Numbered from the stretch's first letter, positions 52,837 to 60,494 are shown. The stretch is 64,000 bases of DNA from Hungatella hathewayi (GCA_025149285.1 CP102274.1:1379501-1443500), one strand, 5' to 3'. The notes: generated by a model not told the origin, from the sequence alone. Made by a program: numbers and translations.

Positions 52837-53568
52837 ATGGCAGAAAGGGAAGAACGGGACTGGTCTAACGTAGTATCCGGTCAGATTGCAGTGTATAAAA
52901 CAGATAAGGCATTGTTAGAGCTCATGGATAATTTAAAACCAGCGTCATATTTATTTCCGGCTCATATCCATGCGTCCGGAGACGTGTCAGAAGTTGGGGA
53001 AAGGTCCTTAATCCGTCTTAATATGCTGGATTACAGCAAAGGAACAGGGGATAATACAGTGAGTGTCTATGCCAATATCAGCCCAGAAGAAGCTAAATAC
53101 ATATACTCGGCGCTCTTTAATCATCTGTGGGAATTTGATTATCCCCAGGAAAAGATTTTTGGTAATCCAGATAAGGAGGGTTACAGTATTGTCACAAAAC
53201 TTAATATTGTCCGGTATGATACTGATTCCCAGGGGAATAAACGTAATTACCCATGGTTTGTAGAAATACAAAACGGACGCGGCATTGCAATGAAAAATTC
53301 CAATGGTGGCCGGTATTGTAAAAGGAACAGTTATATCTGTGACAAGAAAGCCAGTCTGTACATCAATGATAAAGACCTGTTTATCCTATTTTGCAAGACA
53401 GACGCTTATATACGCGCATTTGAGATGGAGTATGCATTTCGGGAAAACAGGATCGGAAACTTTACCAGCTTGTATGGTCTTTTAAAGAATGAGATACAGG
53501 GAGCAGCCGACAGACTGCTCACTTGTATCCATAGGGAAGATGAGGAACCTATGAAAAAGGCAGGATGA
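52837..53568 (+). CDS. hypothetical protein, last gene of operon C
   Basis: 243 residues behind AGAGGAGGAG, 12 bp after the VWA gene. Soluble, with YANISPEEAKYIYSALFNH, VRYDTDSQGNKRNYPWFVEI and NGRGIAMKNSNGGRYCKRNS. The second and third segments suggest a beta-barrel binding domain. No family recognised. It probably belongs with the MoxR-VWA pair. Confidence 0.7.
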   Translation: MAEREERDWSNVVSGQIAVYKTDKALLELMDNLKPASYLFPAHIHASGDVSEVGERSLIRLNMLDYSKGTGDNTVSVYANISPEEAKYIYSALFNHLWEFDYPQEKIFGNPDKEGYSIVTKLNIVRYDTDSQGNKRNYPWFVEIQNGRGIAMKNSNGGRYCKRNSYICDKKASLYINDKDLFILFCKTDAYIRAFEMEYAFRENRIGNFTSLYGLLKNEIQGAADRLLTCIHREDEEPMKKAG

Positions 53569-53614
53569 TTTAGTTCTAAAGACCCAGGCTAAAGACCCTG
53601 TAAAAGTTGTTTGC

Positions 53615-53643
53615 TTGAATAAGAAGGGCAGATGTGATATATT
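53615..53643 (+). promoter_or_regulatory. promoter of the toxin-antitoxin pair
   Basis: TTGAAT (53615-53620), exactly 17 bp, TATATT (53638-53643), 46 bp before the antitoxin start. It lacks the ACTATATATAGT operator of the three leader promoters, so this pair is separately controlled. Confidence 0.65.
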
Positions 53644-53689
53644 AGATTTGTAAAAGCATAAATTGTCTGGAACAGAAAGGAGGGCTTCT

Positions 53690-53944
53690 ATGTGCCAGAT
53701 CTCAATCCGCATACCGGATGCAGTTATGTATGATACACATATGAGTGAGGAGGAGGCCGCTGCATTTGCCAGATGTATGGTAGCAGTAGGATATTATACG
53801 CAGAATAATGTGTCCATAGGATACTGTGCCCAGATAGCCGGTATGACAGAAGAAGAATTTATTAAATATCTGGGAAAGCGGAAGGTCAGTATTTTCCAGT
53901 TTGACAATAAAGCAGAGTTTTTGGAGGAACTGGAGAATGCGTAG
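53690..53944 (+). CDS. UPF0175-family antitoxin
   Basis: 84 residues behind AAAGGAGG. RIPDAVMYDTHMSEEEAAAF, VGYYTQNNVSIGYCAQIAGM and EEFIKYLGKRKVSIFQFD follow the UPF0175 pattern (short strand, helix, winged HTH-like end). UPF0175 proteins are antitoxins to DUF3368 PIN-type toxins; the next gene encodes one and overlaps by 8 bp. Confidence 0.85.
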   Translation: MCQISIRIPDAVMYDTHMSEEEAAAFARCMVAVGYYTQNNVSIGYCAQIAGMTEEEFIKYLGKRKVSIFQFDNKAEFLEELENA

Positions 53945-54434
53945 AGTGATTGTAAATTCCACCCCCATCATTGTACTTTGTAATATTGGATTATTGGATA
54001 TACTGAAGGCGCTCTATGCAGAGATTTGTATCCCGGAGGCTGTGTACCGTGAGGTGACAGAGAAAGACGATTCGGCATGTCAGGTATTAAAGACTGCATT
54101 GAATTGGATACATGTGGAAAAAATCGCAAACCAGTCAGATAAAAAGATGTATAAGGCGAAGCTTCACGATGGAGAAGTGGAAGTCATGATTCTGGCCCAG
54201 GAGGGGACAGCGGACGATTTAGTCGTGATAGATGACAATGCTGCTAAAAAAACAGCAAAATATCTCGGTCTAAAAGTTACCGGAACAATCGGAGTCCTTT
54301 TGAAAGCCAAGAGAGAGGGGATTATCCCGGAGATTGCTTCCGTTCTCGAAAAAATGAAAAAGAACGGATTTTATATCAGCGAAAGCCTGGAACAGCTGGT
54401 ACTGGAACAGGCAGGAGAACGACACAATATATAG
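53937..54434 (+). CDS. DUF3368 PIN-domain toxin
   Basis: 165 residues from ATG 53937. VNSTPIIVLCNIGLLDILKA (first acidic-site strand, here with Asn/Ser), EICIPEAVYREVTEK, HDGEVEVMILAQE, LVVIDDNAAKKTAKYLGLKVTGTIGVLLKAKREG are the ordered DUF3368 landmarks. These VapC-like PIN proteins are predicted ribonucleases. The usual first Asp is replaced by Asn in VNST, as in many family members, so activity is not certain. It ends 10 bp before promoter D. Confidence 0.85.
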   Translation: MRRVIVNSTPIIVLCNIGLLDILKALYAEICIPEAVYREVTEKDDSACQVLKTALNWIHVEKIANQSDKKMYKAKLHDGEVEVMILAQEGTADDLVVIDDNAAKKTAKYLGLKVTGTIGVLLKAKREGIIPEIASVLEKMKKNGFYISESLEQLVLEQAGERHNI

Positions 54435-54444
54435 TGCAATGAAG

Positions 54445-54473
54445 TTGACAAAAACTATATATGGTGGTAAAAT
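54445..54473 (+). promoter_or_regulatory. element promoter D with near-palindromic operator
   Basis: TTGACA (54445-54450), 17-bp spacer, TAAAAT (54468-54473). The spacer has ACTATATATGGT, one base off the palindrome of promoters A and C. Confidence 0.8.
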
Positions 54474-54483
54474 GAGTGGGAAA

Positions 54484-54631
54484 GCTGATTTATGTAATCC
54501 AAAGATTACAAATGTTTTTTGTTCCGGTGTTTAACTGGAAGCATGATTTTTGAAGTAACAGAATAAGAGCAGCTATTGTGCTGCGGGAATGAAGAGACAT
54601 CAAAAGGAATTGTTTTGGTGTCTCTTTTTTT
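54484..54631 (+). ncRNA. structured leader RNA, copy D, interrupted by a group II intron
   Basis: In order: TGTAATC-CAAA-GATTACA (54493-54510), a perfect 7-bp hairpin; AATGTTTTTTG; TTCCGG (54522-54527) / CTGGAA (54535-54540), then GCATGATTTTT; GCAGC (54569-54573) / GCTGC (54580-54584); terminator. Stem sequences differ from copies A and C while the hairpins are kept. The intron starts at 54632; the leader's true continuation is at 56533. Confidence 0.75.
54594..54631 (+). terminator. attenuator-type terminator of leader D
   Basis: GAGACATCAAAA (54594-54605) pairs with TTTTGGTGTCTC (54613-54624; one G-U), followed by seven T (54625-54631). The group II intron begins at the next base. Confidence 0.85.
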
Positions 54632-55069
54632 GTGTGCGCCCGGCGGCGCACGTTTCTAACCGGTGCAAGTCCGGAATCCGCCCGGTGGTGGGAAGGATAT
54701 AGCCGAAGGCAAGGGTGTCCATCGTGAGGTGGAATCTGAAGGAAGCTGGATATGGGGAACATACTAACCCATGGGCAAATCTCTGGTCTGACGAACAGAA
54801 ATCACATCAGGCTATACATGAGGGTAAGACTGCACAACAAGTCAAAGCCCAATAACTACACGGAATCATGTATGGTAAATGTGGCAGATAGATGGAGAGA
54901 AAGAAACGTGTGGTACCCGGGGAGGTCTGTGCGGAATGTCCTGAAAGGGATAACCACTATCGTGAGATAGTGCTGAACGTACAGAAGTCAGCCGAGGTCG
55001 TAGTAGTCGAGAGATGAAGGACCGAATCAACAGGAGTCTTTAGTACAACCGGGAAAGGAGGAAAGAACA

Positions 55070-56461
55070 TTGGGTACAGAAAACAAAGATAGCTGCTCAC
55101 AAAGAGACAGCGCGGAACGTGAAGGGTATGTGAGAGCGCACCGTTCTTTCCGCCGGATATGGAAGGAAAGAGACAGTGCACAGCCGGAACTCTTAGAGAA
55201 GATACTGAATAAGGACAACTTAAACAGAGCTTTTAAGAGAGTAAAGGCGAATAAGGGAGCGCCGGGAATCGACGGAATGACCGTAGAGGAAACAGGTGAC
55301 TGCCTAAGGGAAAATCAAAAGGAACTGATAGAGAGAATCAAAAGGGGAAAATACACCCCCGACCCAGTAAGACGAGTAGAGATTCCCAAGCCAGAGGGAG
55401 GAATGCGAAAGCTGGGCATTCCAACCGTGAAAGACCGTATCTTCCAGCAAGCCATAGGACAGCAGTTAATGCCAGTCTATGAGGCGCTGTTCTCGGAGAA
55501 CAGCTATGGGTATCGGCCGGGAAGAAGCGCCAGGGACGCCATTTTAAAGGTAAAAGAGTATGCAGAACAGGGATACACCCATGCCGTTGCATTGGACCTG
55601 TCGAAATACTTTGATACTCTGAACCAAGAAATGCTATTAAATATCCTGCGCAGAGATGTAAAGGACGAAAGGGTTATCCAATGGATAAAGAGATACCTAA
55701 AGAGTGGTGTCATGGAAAACGGTATAGTCATGGAGACAGAGGAAGGATCGCCGCAAGGAGGAAATCTATCCCCGCTGCTGGCAAATGTCTATCTGAACGA
55801 GTTCGACCAGGAGTACGAGAAACGAGGAGTGGCTTTTGTACGTTACGCAGATGATATAGTATTGTTAGCTAAAAGTGAGAGAGCCGCAAAGAGACTTCTG
55901 GAAACAAGCACGAAATATCTGGAAGGGACGCTGAAATTGCAGGTGAACCAGAAGAAAAGCCGTGTAGTAAGTGTATTTGCAATCCGAAATTTTAAGTTCC
56001 CTGGCTTCACATTGGGAAAGAACGGAAAGGGCATTTATGTCCGGGTTCATGGGAAGTCATGGAAGAAAATGAAGTCAAAACTGAAAGACCTTAGTTCCCG
56101 AAGGTCTGTTCAGAGCATACGCCCATCGTTAGAAAAGATAAAGGTGTATATGCGGGGCTGGCTGAATTATTATGGAGTAGCAGATATGAAGAACCGAATA
56201 GAGGGACTGAACCAATGGCTATATCACAGAATCCGAATGTGTATATGGAAACAATGGAAGAAACCGAAAACGAAGGTGAAGAACCTGCTGAAAATGGGAG
56301 TGCCGAAAGAATTGGCATGGAAGGCAGGGAACAGCCGAAGAGGCTATTGGTTTACCACACAAACGGTAGCGGTAAATATGGCAATGACAAAAGAAAGACT
56401 GATAAACAGTGGCTATTATGATTTAGCCACAGCCTATCAGTCCGTGCACGTCAACTGTTGA
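55070..56461 (+). CDS. ltrA: group II intron reverse transcriptase/maturase
   Basis: 463 residues from TTG 55070 behind AAAGGAGG. RT blocks are visible in order: NKGAPGIDGMTV (RT0/1), VRRVEIPKPEGGMRKLGIPT (RT2), SYGYRPGRSARDAI (RT2a/3), VALDLSKYFDTLN (RT3), GSPQGGNLSPLLAN (RT4) and FVRYADDIVL (RT5, YADD at 259-262). Domain X (MRGWLNYYGVADM, RMCIWKQWKKPKTKVKNLLK) follows. There is no HNH endonuclease Cys-pair motif at the C-terminus, so it is of the endonuclease-less type. It helps the intron splice and copies it at new DNA sites. Confidence 0.95.
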   Translation: MGTENKDSCSQRDSAEREGYVRAHRSFRRIWKERDSAQPELLEKILNKDNLNRAFKRVKANKGAPGIDGMTVEETGDCLRENQKELIERIKRGKYTPDPVRRVEIPKPEGGMRKLGIPTVKDRIFQQAIGQQLMPVYEALFSENSYGYRPGRSARDAILKVKEYAEQGYTHAVALDLSKYFDTLNQEMLLNILRRDVKDERVIQWIKRYLKSGVMENGIVMETEEGSPQGGNLSPLLANVYLNEFDQEYEKRGVAFVRYADDIVLLAKSERAAKRLLETSTKYLEGTLKLQVNQKKSRVVSVFAIRNFKFPGFTLGKNGKGIYVRVHGKSWKKMKSKLKDLSSRRSVQSIRPSLEKIKVYMRGWLNYYGVADMKNRIEGLNQWLYHRIRMCIWKQWKKPKTKVKNLLKMGVPKELAWKAGNSRRGYWFTTQTVAVNMAMTKERLINSGYYDLATAYQSVHVNC

Positions 56462-56462
56462 A

Positions 56463-56532
56463 ACCGCCGTGTACCGAACGGTATGCACGGTGGTGTGAGA
56501 GGACGGGAGTTAATCACTCCCTCCTACTCGAT
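56463..56532 (+). ncRNA. group II intron domains V and VI
   Basis: Domain V (56463-56494): lower helix ACCGCCGTG / CACGGTGGT (9 bp, one G-U), 2-nt bulge TG, upper helix TACC/GGTA, GAAC loop, the universal DV layout. Domain VI contains GGGAGT (56505-56510) / ACTCCC (56516-56521) before the 3' end CTACTCGAT. Confidence 0.8.
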
Positions 56533-56577
56533 TTGCAGAAAGGAGGAAGAAGCCAGAAGGCGGAAAGGAGGGAGCGG

Positions 56578-56877
56578 ATGAGAGATTCTTACAATCCGGA
56601 GGGATATCATTGCCTTATCATTGCAATCTTAATGGGAGTCAATGCAAGGGAGGCCCGGTTTCTGTATGAACATGGCCTGAATAATCCGATTTCCCAAAAA
56701 ATCTTAAAAAAGAAGCATCCCAAAATTGTGCGGGTGTCAACAAGAAAGGAGAGAAAAGAAGTTATACAGCAACTGAGAAGCGAGGGTTACAGTATAGAGG
56801 CTATCGCAGATATTTTAAACTGTGACCATTCCACTGTGAAACGAAATTCTAAATTGAAAAGGAGATTCACATCATGA
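56578..56877 (+). CDS. small helix-turn-helix protein, first gene after leader D
   Basis: 99 residues behind AAAGGAGGGAGCGG. The C-terminal half is a clear HTH: EVIQQLRSEGYSIEAIADILNCDHSTVKRNSK, of the kind that reads DNA in small activators and sigma-like regulators. The N-terminal part (YHCLIIAILMGVNAREARFLYEHGL) is a helical bundle. It shares a 4-bp stop/start overlap with the DUF5688 gene. It could regulate the element, including the shared promoters; that is inference. Confidence 0.75.
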   Translation: MRDSYNPEGYHCLIIAILMGVNAREARFLYEHGLNNPISQKILKKKHPKIVRVSTRKERKEVIQQLRSEGYSIEAIADILNCDHSTVKRNSKLKRRFTS

Positions 56878-57725
56878 TGACATTAGAAAAATTTGCCGAA
56901 GCTGTCAGCTCTGAAGTAGCCAAAAGATTAGGGGCCGGTTTCCATGTGCATGTTCTGAAACCGGTTATCAACAATGGCATAGTCCAGACACAGTTGTGCA
57001 TTGAAAAAGAGGGGCAGCAGTTTCGCCCCTCTATTCACTTGAAAGATTTTTTTGAGTGTTACAAAAAAGGAACAGGGCTTCAAGCGATTATTGATGAGAT
57101 TCTGGAATGCTATGCATCGGCGCCAGATATACCGGCTGGTATGCAGGAGATTGTAAATGATATGAGTTTTGAGAAAATCAAAGACAAAATCATGTGTAAA
57201 CTGGTAAATACCCACGACAACGCTTCTATGCTGGAGAACATCCCAAACATACCATATCTGGATTTATCCATTATATTTTTATTATTATGTGAAGAAACAG
57301 AAGAAATAGCAGCAACCTTAATGATAACAAATAAGCATTTGAACTATTGGTCTGTGGACAAAGAGGAATTGTATCAGAGAGCATTGGTCAATATGGTAAA
57401 TAAGTATCCACCAGTGCTTATGAAAATAACGGACATGATGTATGTGTTAACAAACCGGATTCACTTTTGTGGTGCCGAAGTCTTACTCTATCCCGGGCTC
57501 ATGAGATACTGTGAATTACATGTGGGAAAGGATTTCTTAATCATTCCTTATAGTGTAGATGAAGTGATTCTGTTTCCGACCCTGGGTGTCGAGGATGCTG
57601 TAGTTTCTCAGGAACTGGCGGATTTGATACAGTCCATTAATGCAGAGGAAGTTCCGGCAGATGAACGGTTATCCAATCATGCATATAGATATTGTTCCGC
57701 TGAGGATAAGGTTATATGCATTTAA
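56874..57725 (+). CDS. DUF5688 family protein, second copy
   Basis: 283 residues. NIPYLDLSIIFLLLCEE, TNKHLNYWSVDKEELYQRALVN, MYVLTNRIHFCGAEVLLYPGLM and FLIIPYSVDEVILFP are the same landmarks as in the 38139 protein, with low overall similarity. Function unknown. It is coupled by ATGA overlap to the HTH gene. Confidence 0.85.
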   Translation: MMTLEKFAEAVSSEVAKRLGAGFHVHVLKPVINNGIVQTQLCIEKEGQQFRPSIHLKDFFECYKKGTGLQAIIDEILECYASAPDIPAGMQEIVNDMSFEKIKDKIMCKLVNTHDNASMLENIPNIPYLDLSIIFLLLCEETEEIAATLMITNKHLNYWSVDKEELYQRALVNMVNKYPPVLMKITDMMYVLTNRIHFCGAEVLLYPGLMRYCELHVGKDFLIIPYSVDEVILFPTLGVEDAVVSQELADLIQSINAEEVPADERLSNHAYRYCSAEDKVICI

Positions 57726-57754
57726 GGTGACTTTCATTAGGATAGGAGAGGTTT

Positions 57755-58123
57755 ATGCATATTCATAAATTTGCAGATATCGCCTCGTTTGCAGAGATTG
57801 GGGTTGGAGGGAATCTTCCGGCAACAGAAGAGTACCGGGAATTCATCAAAAAGCTCCACCCTACACAGTTCCTGACAGGACGGCTGACAGCTCCGTTATA
57901 CGAAGTAGAGTATTCCTATGTAACTGTGCGGGGAAATTACCGAAAGGCTTATAAATATATCCTGCTGCGTTTGGAGCATGATGATCTGGACCTGGAGATT
58001 GAAATGATATTCTCAGACTGGGTAGAGGAATTAAACCGTAAATGTCCATACCGGCGTATTTTAAATGCACAAATTCTTAAAATAAAGCCCATAGCGTATG
58101 CAACAATCCCATTTGAAATCTAA
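57755..58123 (+). CDS. hypothetical protein
   Basis: 122 residues behind GATAGGAGAGG. MHIHKFADIASFAEIGVGGN, LHPTQFLTGRLTAPLYEVEYS and LEHDDLDLEIEMIFSDWVEEL; mixed alpha/beta, soluble, no motif I recognise. It lies 29 bp after DUF5688. Confidence 0.65.
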   Translation: MHIHKFADIASFAEIGVGGNLPATEEYREFIKKLHPTQFLTGRLTAPLYEVEYSYVTVRGNYRKAYKYILLRLEHDDLDLEIEMIFSDWVEELNRKCPYRRILNAQILKIKPIAYATIPFEI

Positions 58124-58289
58124 AAAGGTCCCATTCCCTCATTTCCCGGAGAAAACTCCTGGTTGCCGTTAAAGGCCAGGTTATTGCGGACCGAGGCCTT
58201 GAAAGAAGAGCGGTTAGCGGCGTAAAAAGACACACCGGAAAGAATGGCTTTTCCGTCAATAGCAGAATAATTGCGAAGGACGGGAGAGA
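58124..58289. other. gap without a gene I can support
   Basis: 166 bp between the 57755 and 58290 genes. Two overlapping minus-strand frames exist but lack ribosome sites and run into the next gene; no hairpin or promoter of note. Confidence 0.4.
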
Positions 58290-59171
58290 ATGGAACAATA
58301 CAGACTTTTTGATGATTTTTCAGATAAGGTAAAACGGGCAATCCAGTTGTTTCAGATGTTTGAAGATGCTGCGGTCCGGTATCATAAGGATGGTTATTAC
58401 CTTGCCTTCAGCGGCGGAAAAGACAGTGTTGTGCTTTATGTGCTTGCAAAGATGGCTCATGTGAAGTTTCAGGCACATTATCATTTGACAACAGTAGATC
58501 CTCCGGAGCTGGTGTGGTTTATACGGGAGGCATTTCCAGATGTCAAGGTTGAGTATCCGGAGCTGACCATGTGGGATTTGATTGTCAAGAAGCAGATGCC
58601 GCCGCTGCGTACAGCACGCTACTGTTGTGAAGTGCTGAAAGAAGGAGGGGGCGAGGGAGCCTTTACGGTGACCGGAGTCCGCTGGGAAGAAAGCAGGAAA
58701 AGAGCCAACCGGGATTTCTTAGAGATTCATAAGAAGAAAGGGGCTATTTATCTAAATTGTGATAACGAGGAAGATCGTAGAAAATTAGAAATATGCAGCT
58801 TGAAGGGAAAAAGAATATTAAATCCCATCATCGACTGGACAGAGGAGGACATCTGGTACTTTATCCGTAAGTATCAGGTGCCTTATTGCTGTCTGTATGA
58901 CCAAGGCTTTTGTAGGATTGGGTGCATCGGTTGCCCTCTGGCAAGCATAAGAAGCCGGGAACGGGAATTTGAGCGATATCCCAAGTACCGCGATGCTTAC
59001 ATACGAGCTTTTGACCGTATGGTAAAGGCGCGTACCGCCAGTGGTAAATCTAAGGGAAACTGGAAGGATGGTGAGAGTGTGTTCCGCTGGTGGATGTATG
59101 GAAATGAAAAAACAGATAAACAGGTTGCAGGTCAGATGGAGCTAAAGGATTTTATCGACATGGCGGCTTAG
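58290..59171 (+). CDS. PAPS-reductase-family SGGKDS protein
   Basis: 293 residues. AFSGGKDSVVLY (41-46) is the PP-loop that binds adenylylated nucleotides; TVDPPELVWFIREAFPDV, LRTARYCCEVLKE and TGVRWEESRKR follow the PAPS-reductase order, and the C-terminal Cys cluster (CCLYDQGFCRIGCIGCPLAS) could hold an Fe-S cluster or zinc. This branch is common in phages and conjugative elements, where a role in DNA or nucleotide modification (as with DndC-type relatives) is more likely than sulfate assimilation (inference). A truncated relative lies at 37185. Confidence 0.88.
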   Translation: MEQYRLFDDFSDKVKRAIQLFQMFEDAAVRYHKDGYYLAFSGGKDSVVLYVLAKMAHVKFQAHYHLTTVDPPELVWFIREAFPDVKVEYPELTMWDLIVKKQMPPLRTARYCCEVLKEGGGEGAFTVTGVRWEESRKRANRDFLEIHKKKGAIYLNCDNEEDRRKLEICSLKGKRILNPIIDWTEEDIWYFIRKYQVPYCCLYDQGFCRIGCIGCPLASIRSREREFERYPKYRDAYIRAFDRMVKARTASGKSKGNWKDGESVFRWWMYGNEKTDKQVAGQMELKDFIDMAA

Positions 59172-59277
59172 TCACTTCACTGGGTTCGTAAAAGGCATCA
59201 ATGAGTGGAGTAAAACGTATTGCACGTAAGCACCCAATACGGCCGTAATGTACGTATAACGAAAGAAGGAGGACCAA

Positions 59278-60063
59278 ATGAAAAAACAATCGTGTAGGAA
59301 CTGCCACAATATTGATCTGAATAAAAAAGAGGAAACAGAAGGAAGGCTGAGTGGACGCTACCGTTATGGCTGCACCGTACAAAGAAGTGGGTTTATATGC
59401 GGCTTTATTATCAGCGATGAGAAACTGGAAGCATTGGTATGCCCAAACTGGAAAGGAGGGAAGATGGAGGAGGCAGACTATAAAAGGTTGGCGGACGAAT
59501 TTGGGAAAAGGCTTCAAATTCTGTATGACCGGTGGAATATGTGGAAAATAAGGGGATGCCCGGAGGCGGATGTGCCTGACGGAGAATATTTAAATCGACT
59601 TCGCAGTGGAATAGAAGCAATGATGAGGCAGATTGAGAATACCTTCGTTGAGGCAGATTACCCAGAATGTTATTATGCTCCGCTTCCTCCGGTTATGGAT
59701 GTGGATTACATGGCGAATTGCCAGCAAATTAAAGAAACCGCAATTCGTGCGCTTGAAGAATACCGAAATAATAAGGATTATTTATGGTTAGCAGACCATA
59801 TCCAACATTTGGATAATGAGGACAAAGAAAACAGTGAGGCTTACCGTCTCTTGTGTCATGTACAAAGTTTGGAAGAAGCGATTTGCGAAGATGCCTACTT
59901 GCAGATGAAGAGAGTGAGCTTCCAGGAAAGCCTGTATGATGACATGGCTAACTGTAAAAGGCGTATTTTGAAAAGAAAGTGCCGGCCATCAAATAGGAAA
60001 TCGAAAAAAAATAGCCCGCAGATTGTTGGTCAGTTAAGAATCGGTGATTTGAAGGCTTCATAA
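59278..60063 (+). CDS. hypothetical protein with N-terminal Cys cluster
   Basis: 261 residues behind AAGGAGG. The start, CRNCHNIDLNKK, then YRYGCTVQRSGFICGFI and LVCPNWKGG, gives at least four Cys that could bind zinc. The rest is helical, with MRQIENTFVEADYPECYYAP and a basic C-terminal end (CKRRILKRKCRPSNRKSKKN), suggesting nucleic-acid contact. No family recognised. Confidence 0.65.
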   Translation: MKKQSCRNCHNIDLNKKEETEGRLSGRYRYGCTVQRSGFICGFIISDEKLEALVCPNWKGGKMEEADYKRLADEFGKRLQILYDRWNMWKIRGCPEADVPDGEYLNRLRSGIEAMMRQIENTFVEADYPECYYAPLPPVMDVDYMANCQQIKETAIRALEEYRNNKDYLWLADHIQHLDNEDKENSEAYRLLCHVQSLEEAICEDAYLQMKRVSFQESLYDDMANCKRRILKRKCRPSNRKSKKNSPQIVGQLRIGDLKAS

Positions 60064-60074
60064 GGAGGAAAAGA

Positions 60075-60494
60075 ATGGACCATCTTATGTTAGTAAAAAA
60101 TCTGTTCAATGATATGTTTGTGTTTCTTAATGGTACTCAACCGCTGCCTTTAGAATCGCTGGATGATGTCTACCAGGGGGAACCACTATTTCTGGCGCTG
60201 ATTGGAGGTTTGGACCAGGCACTTTTGGTTGATTATAATAGCGCAATGCAGGAAAGCTATGGATTCTATAAGAAGTATTGCGGCAGAGAACTTACTGAAG
60301 AGGAATGGGAACAAGTGGTAGAAGAAATCCAGATGTTCATTGATAAATGGAACAATAGCTGGTGTAAGGGAATGATTTTGGCGTTATTGGCGTTGATGGA
60401 ACAGGAAGAGGACGAGCGGAAAGGAGAAGGAAAGATGGAGCAGGCAGAAAGTTCCGGAGATGAAGAGTTGGATAGCATGGATAATGCTGCATAA
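60075..60494 (+). CDS. hypothetical acidic protein
   Basis: 139 residues behind AAGGAGGAAAAG. A helical protein with GGLDQALLVDYNSAMQESYG and a very acidic tail (EQEEDERKGEGKMEQAESSG). No family recognised; the acidic charge is notable before the PcfK-like gene. Confidence 0.65.
   Translation: MDHLMLVKNLFNDMFVFLNGTQPLPLESLDDVYQGEPLFLALIGGLDQALLVDYNSAMQESYGFYKKYCGRELTEEEWEQVVEEIQMFIDKWNNSWCKGMILALLALMEQEEDERKGEGKMEQAESSGDEELDSMDNAA

Larger units (their letters stand above)
54632..56532 (+). mobile_element. group II intron inserted in terminator T-tract
   Basis: It starts with GTGTGCGCC, the GUGYG consensus, and ends ...CCTACTCGAT after domains V and VI (1901 bp). Joining 54631 to 56533 restores CTTTTTTTTTGCAGAAAGGAGG, matching the CTTATTTTTTTGCT...AAAGGAG of the uninterrupted leaders, so the boundaries are fixed by comparison. 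It encodes one reverse transcriptase. Insertion just after an intrinsic terminator is the known habit of group IIC introns; I did not settle the class from the RNA. Confidence 0.88.

Noticed and set aside
58077..58341. Minus-strand frames before the SGGKDS gene
   Set aside because: No ribosome site, they run into the 58290 gene, and the two overlapping frames are both only open by chance.
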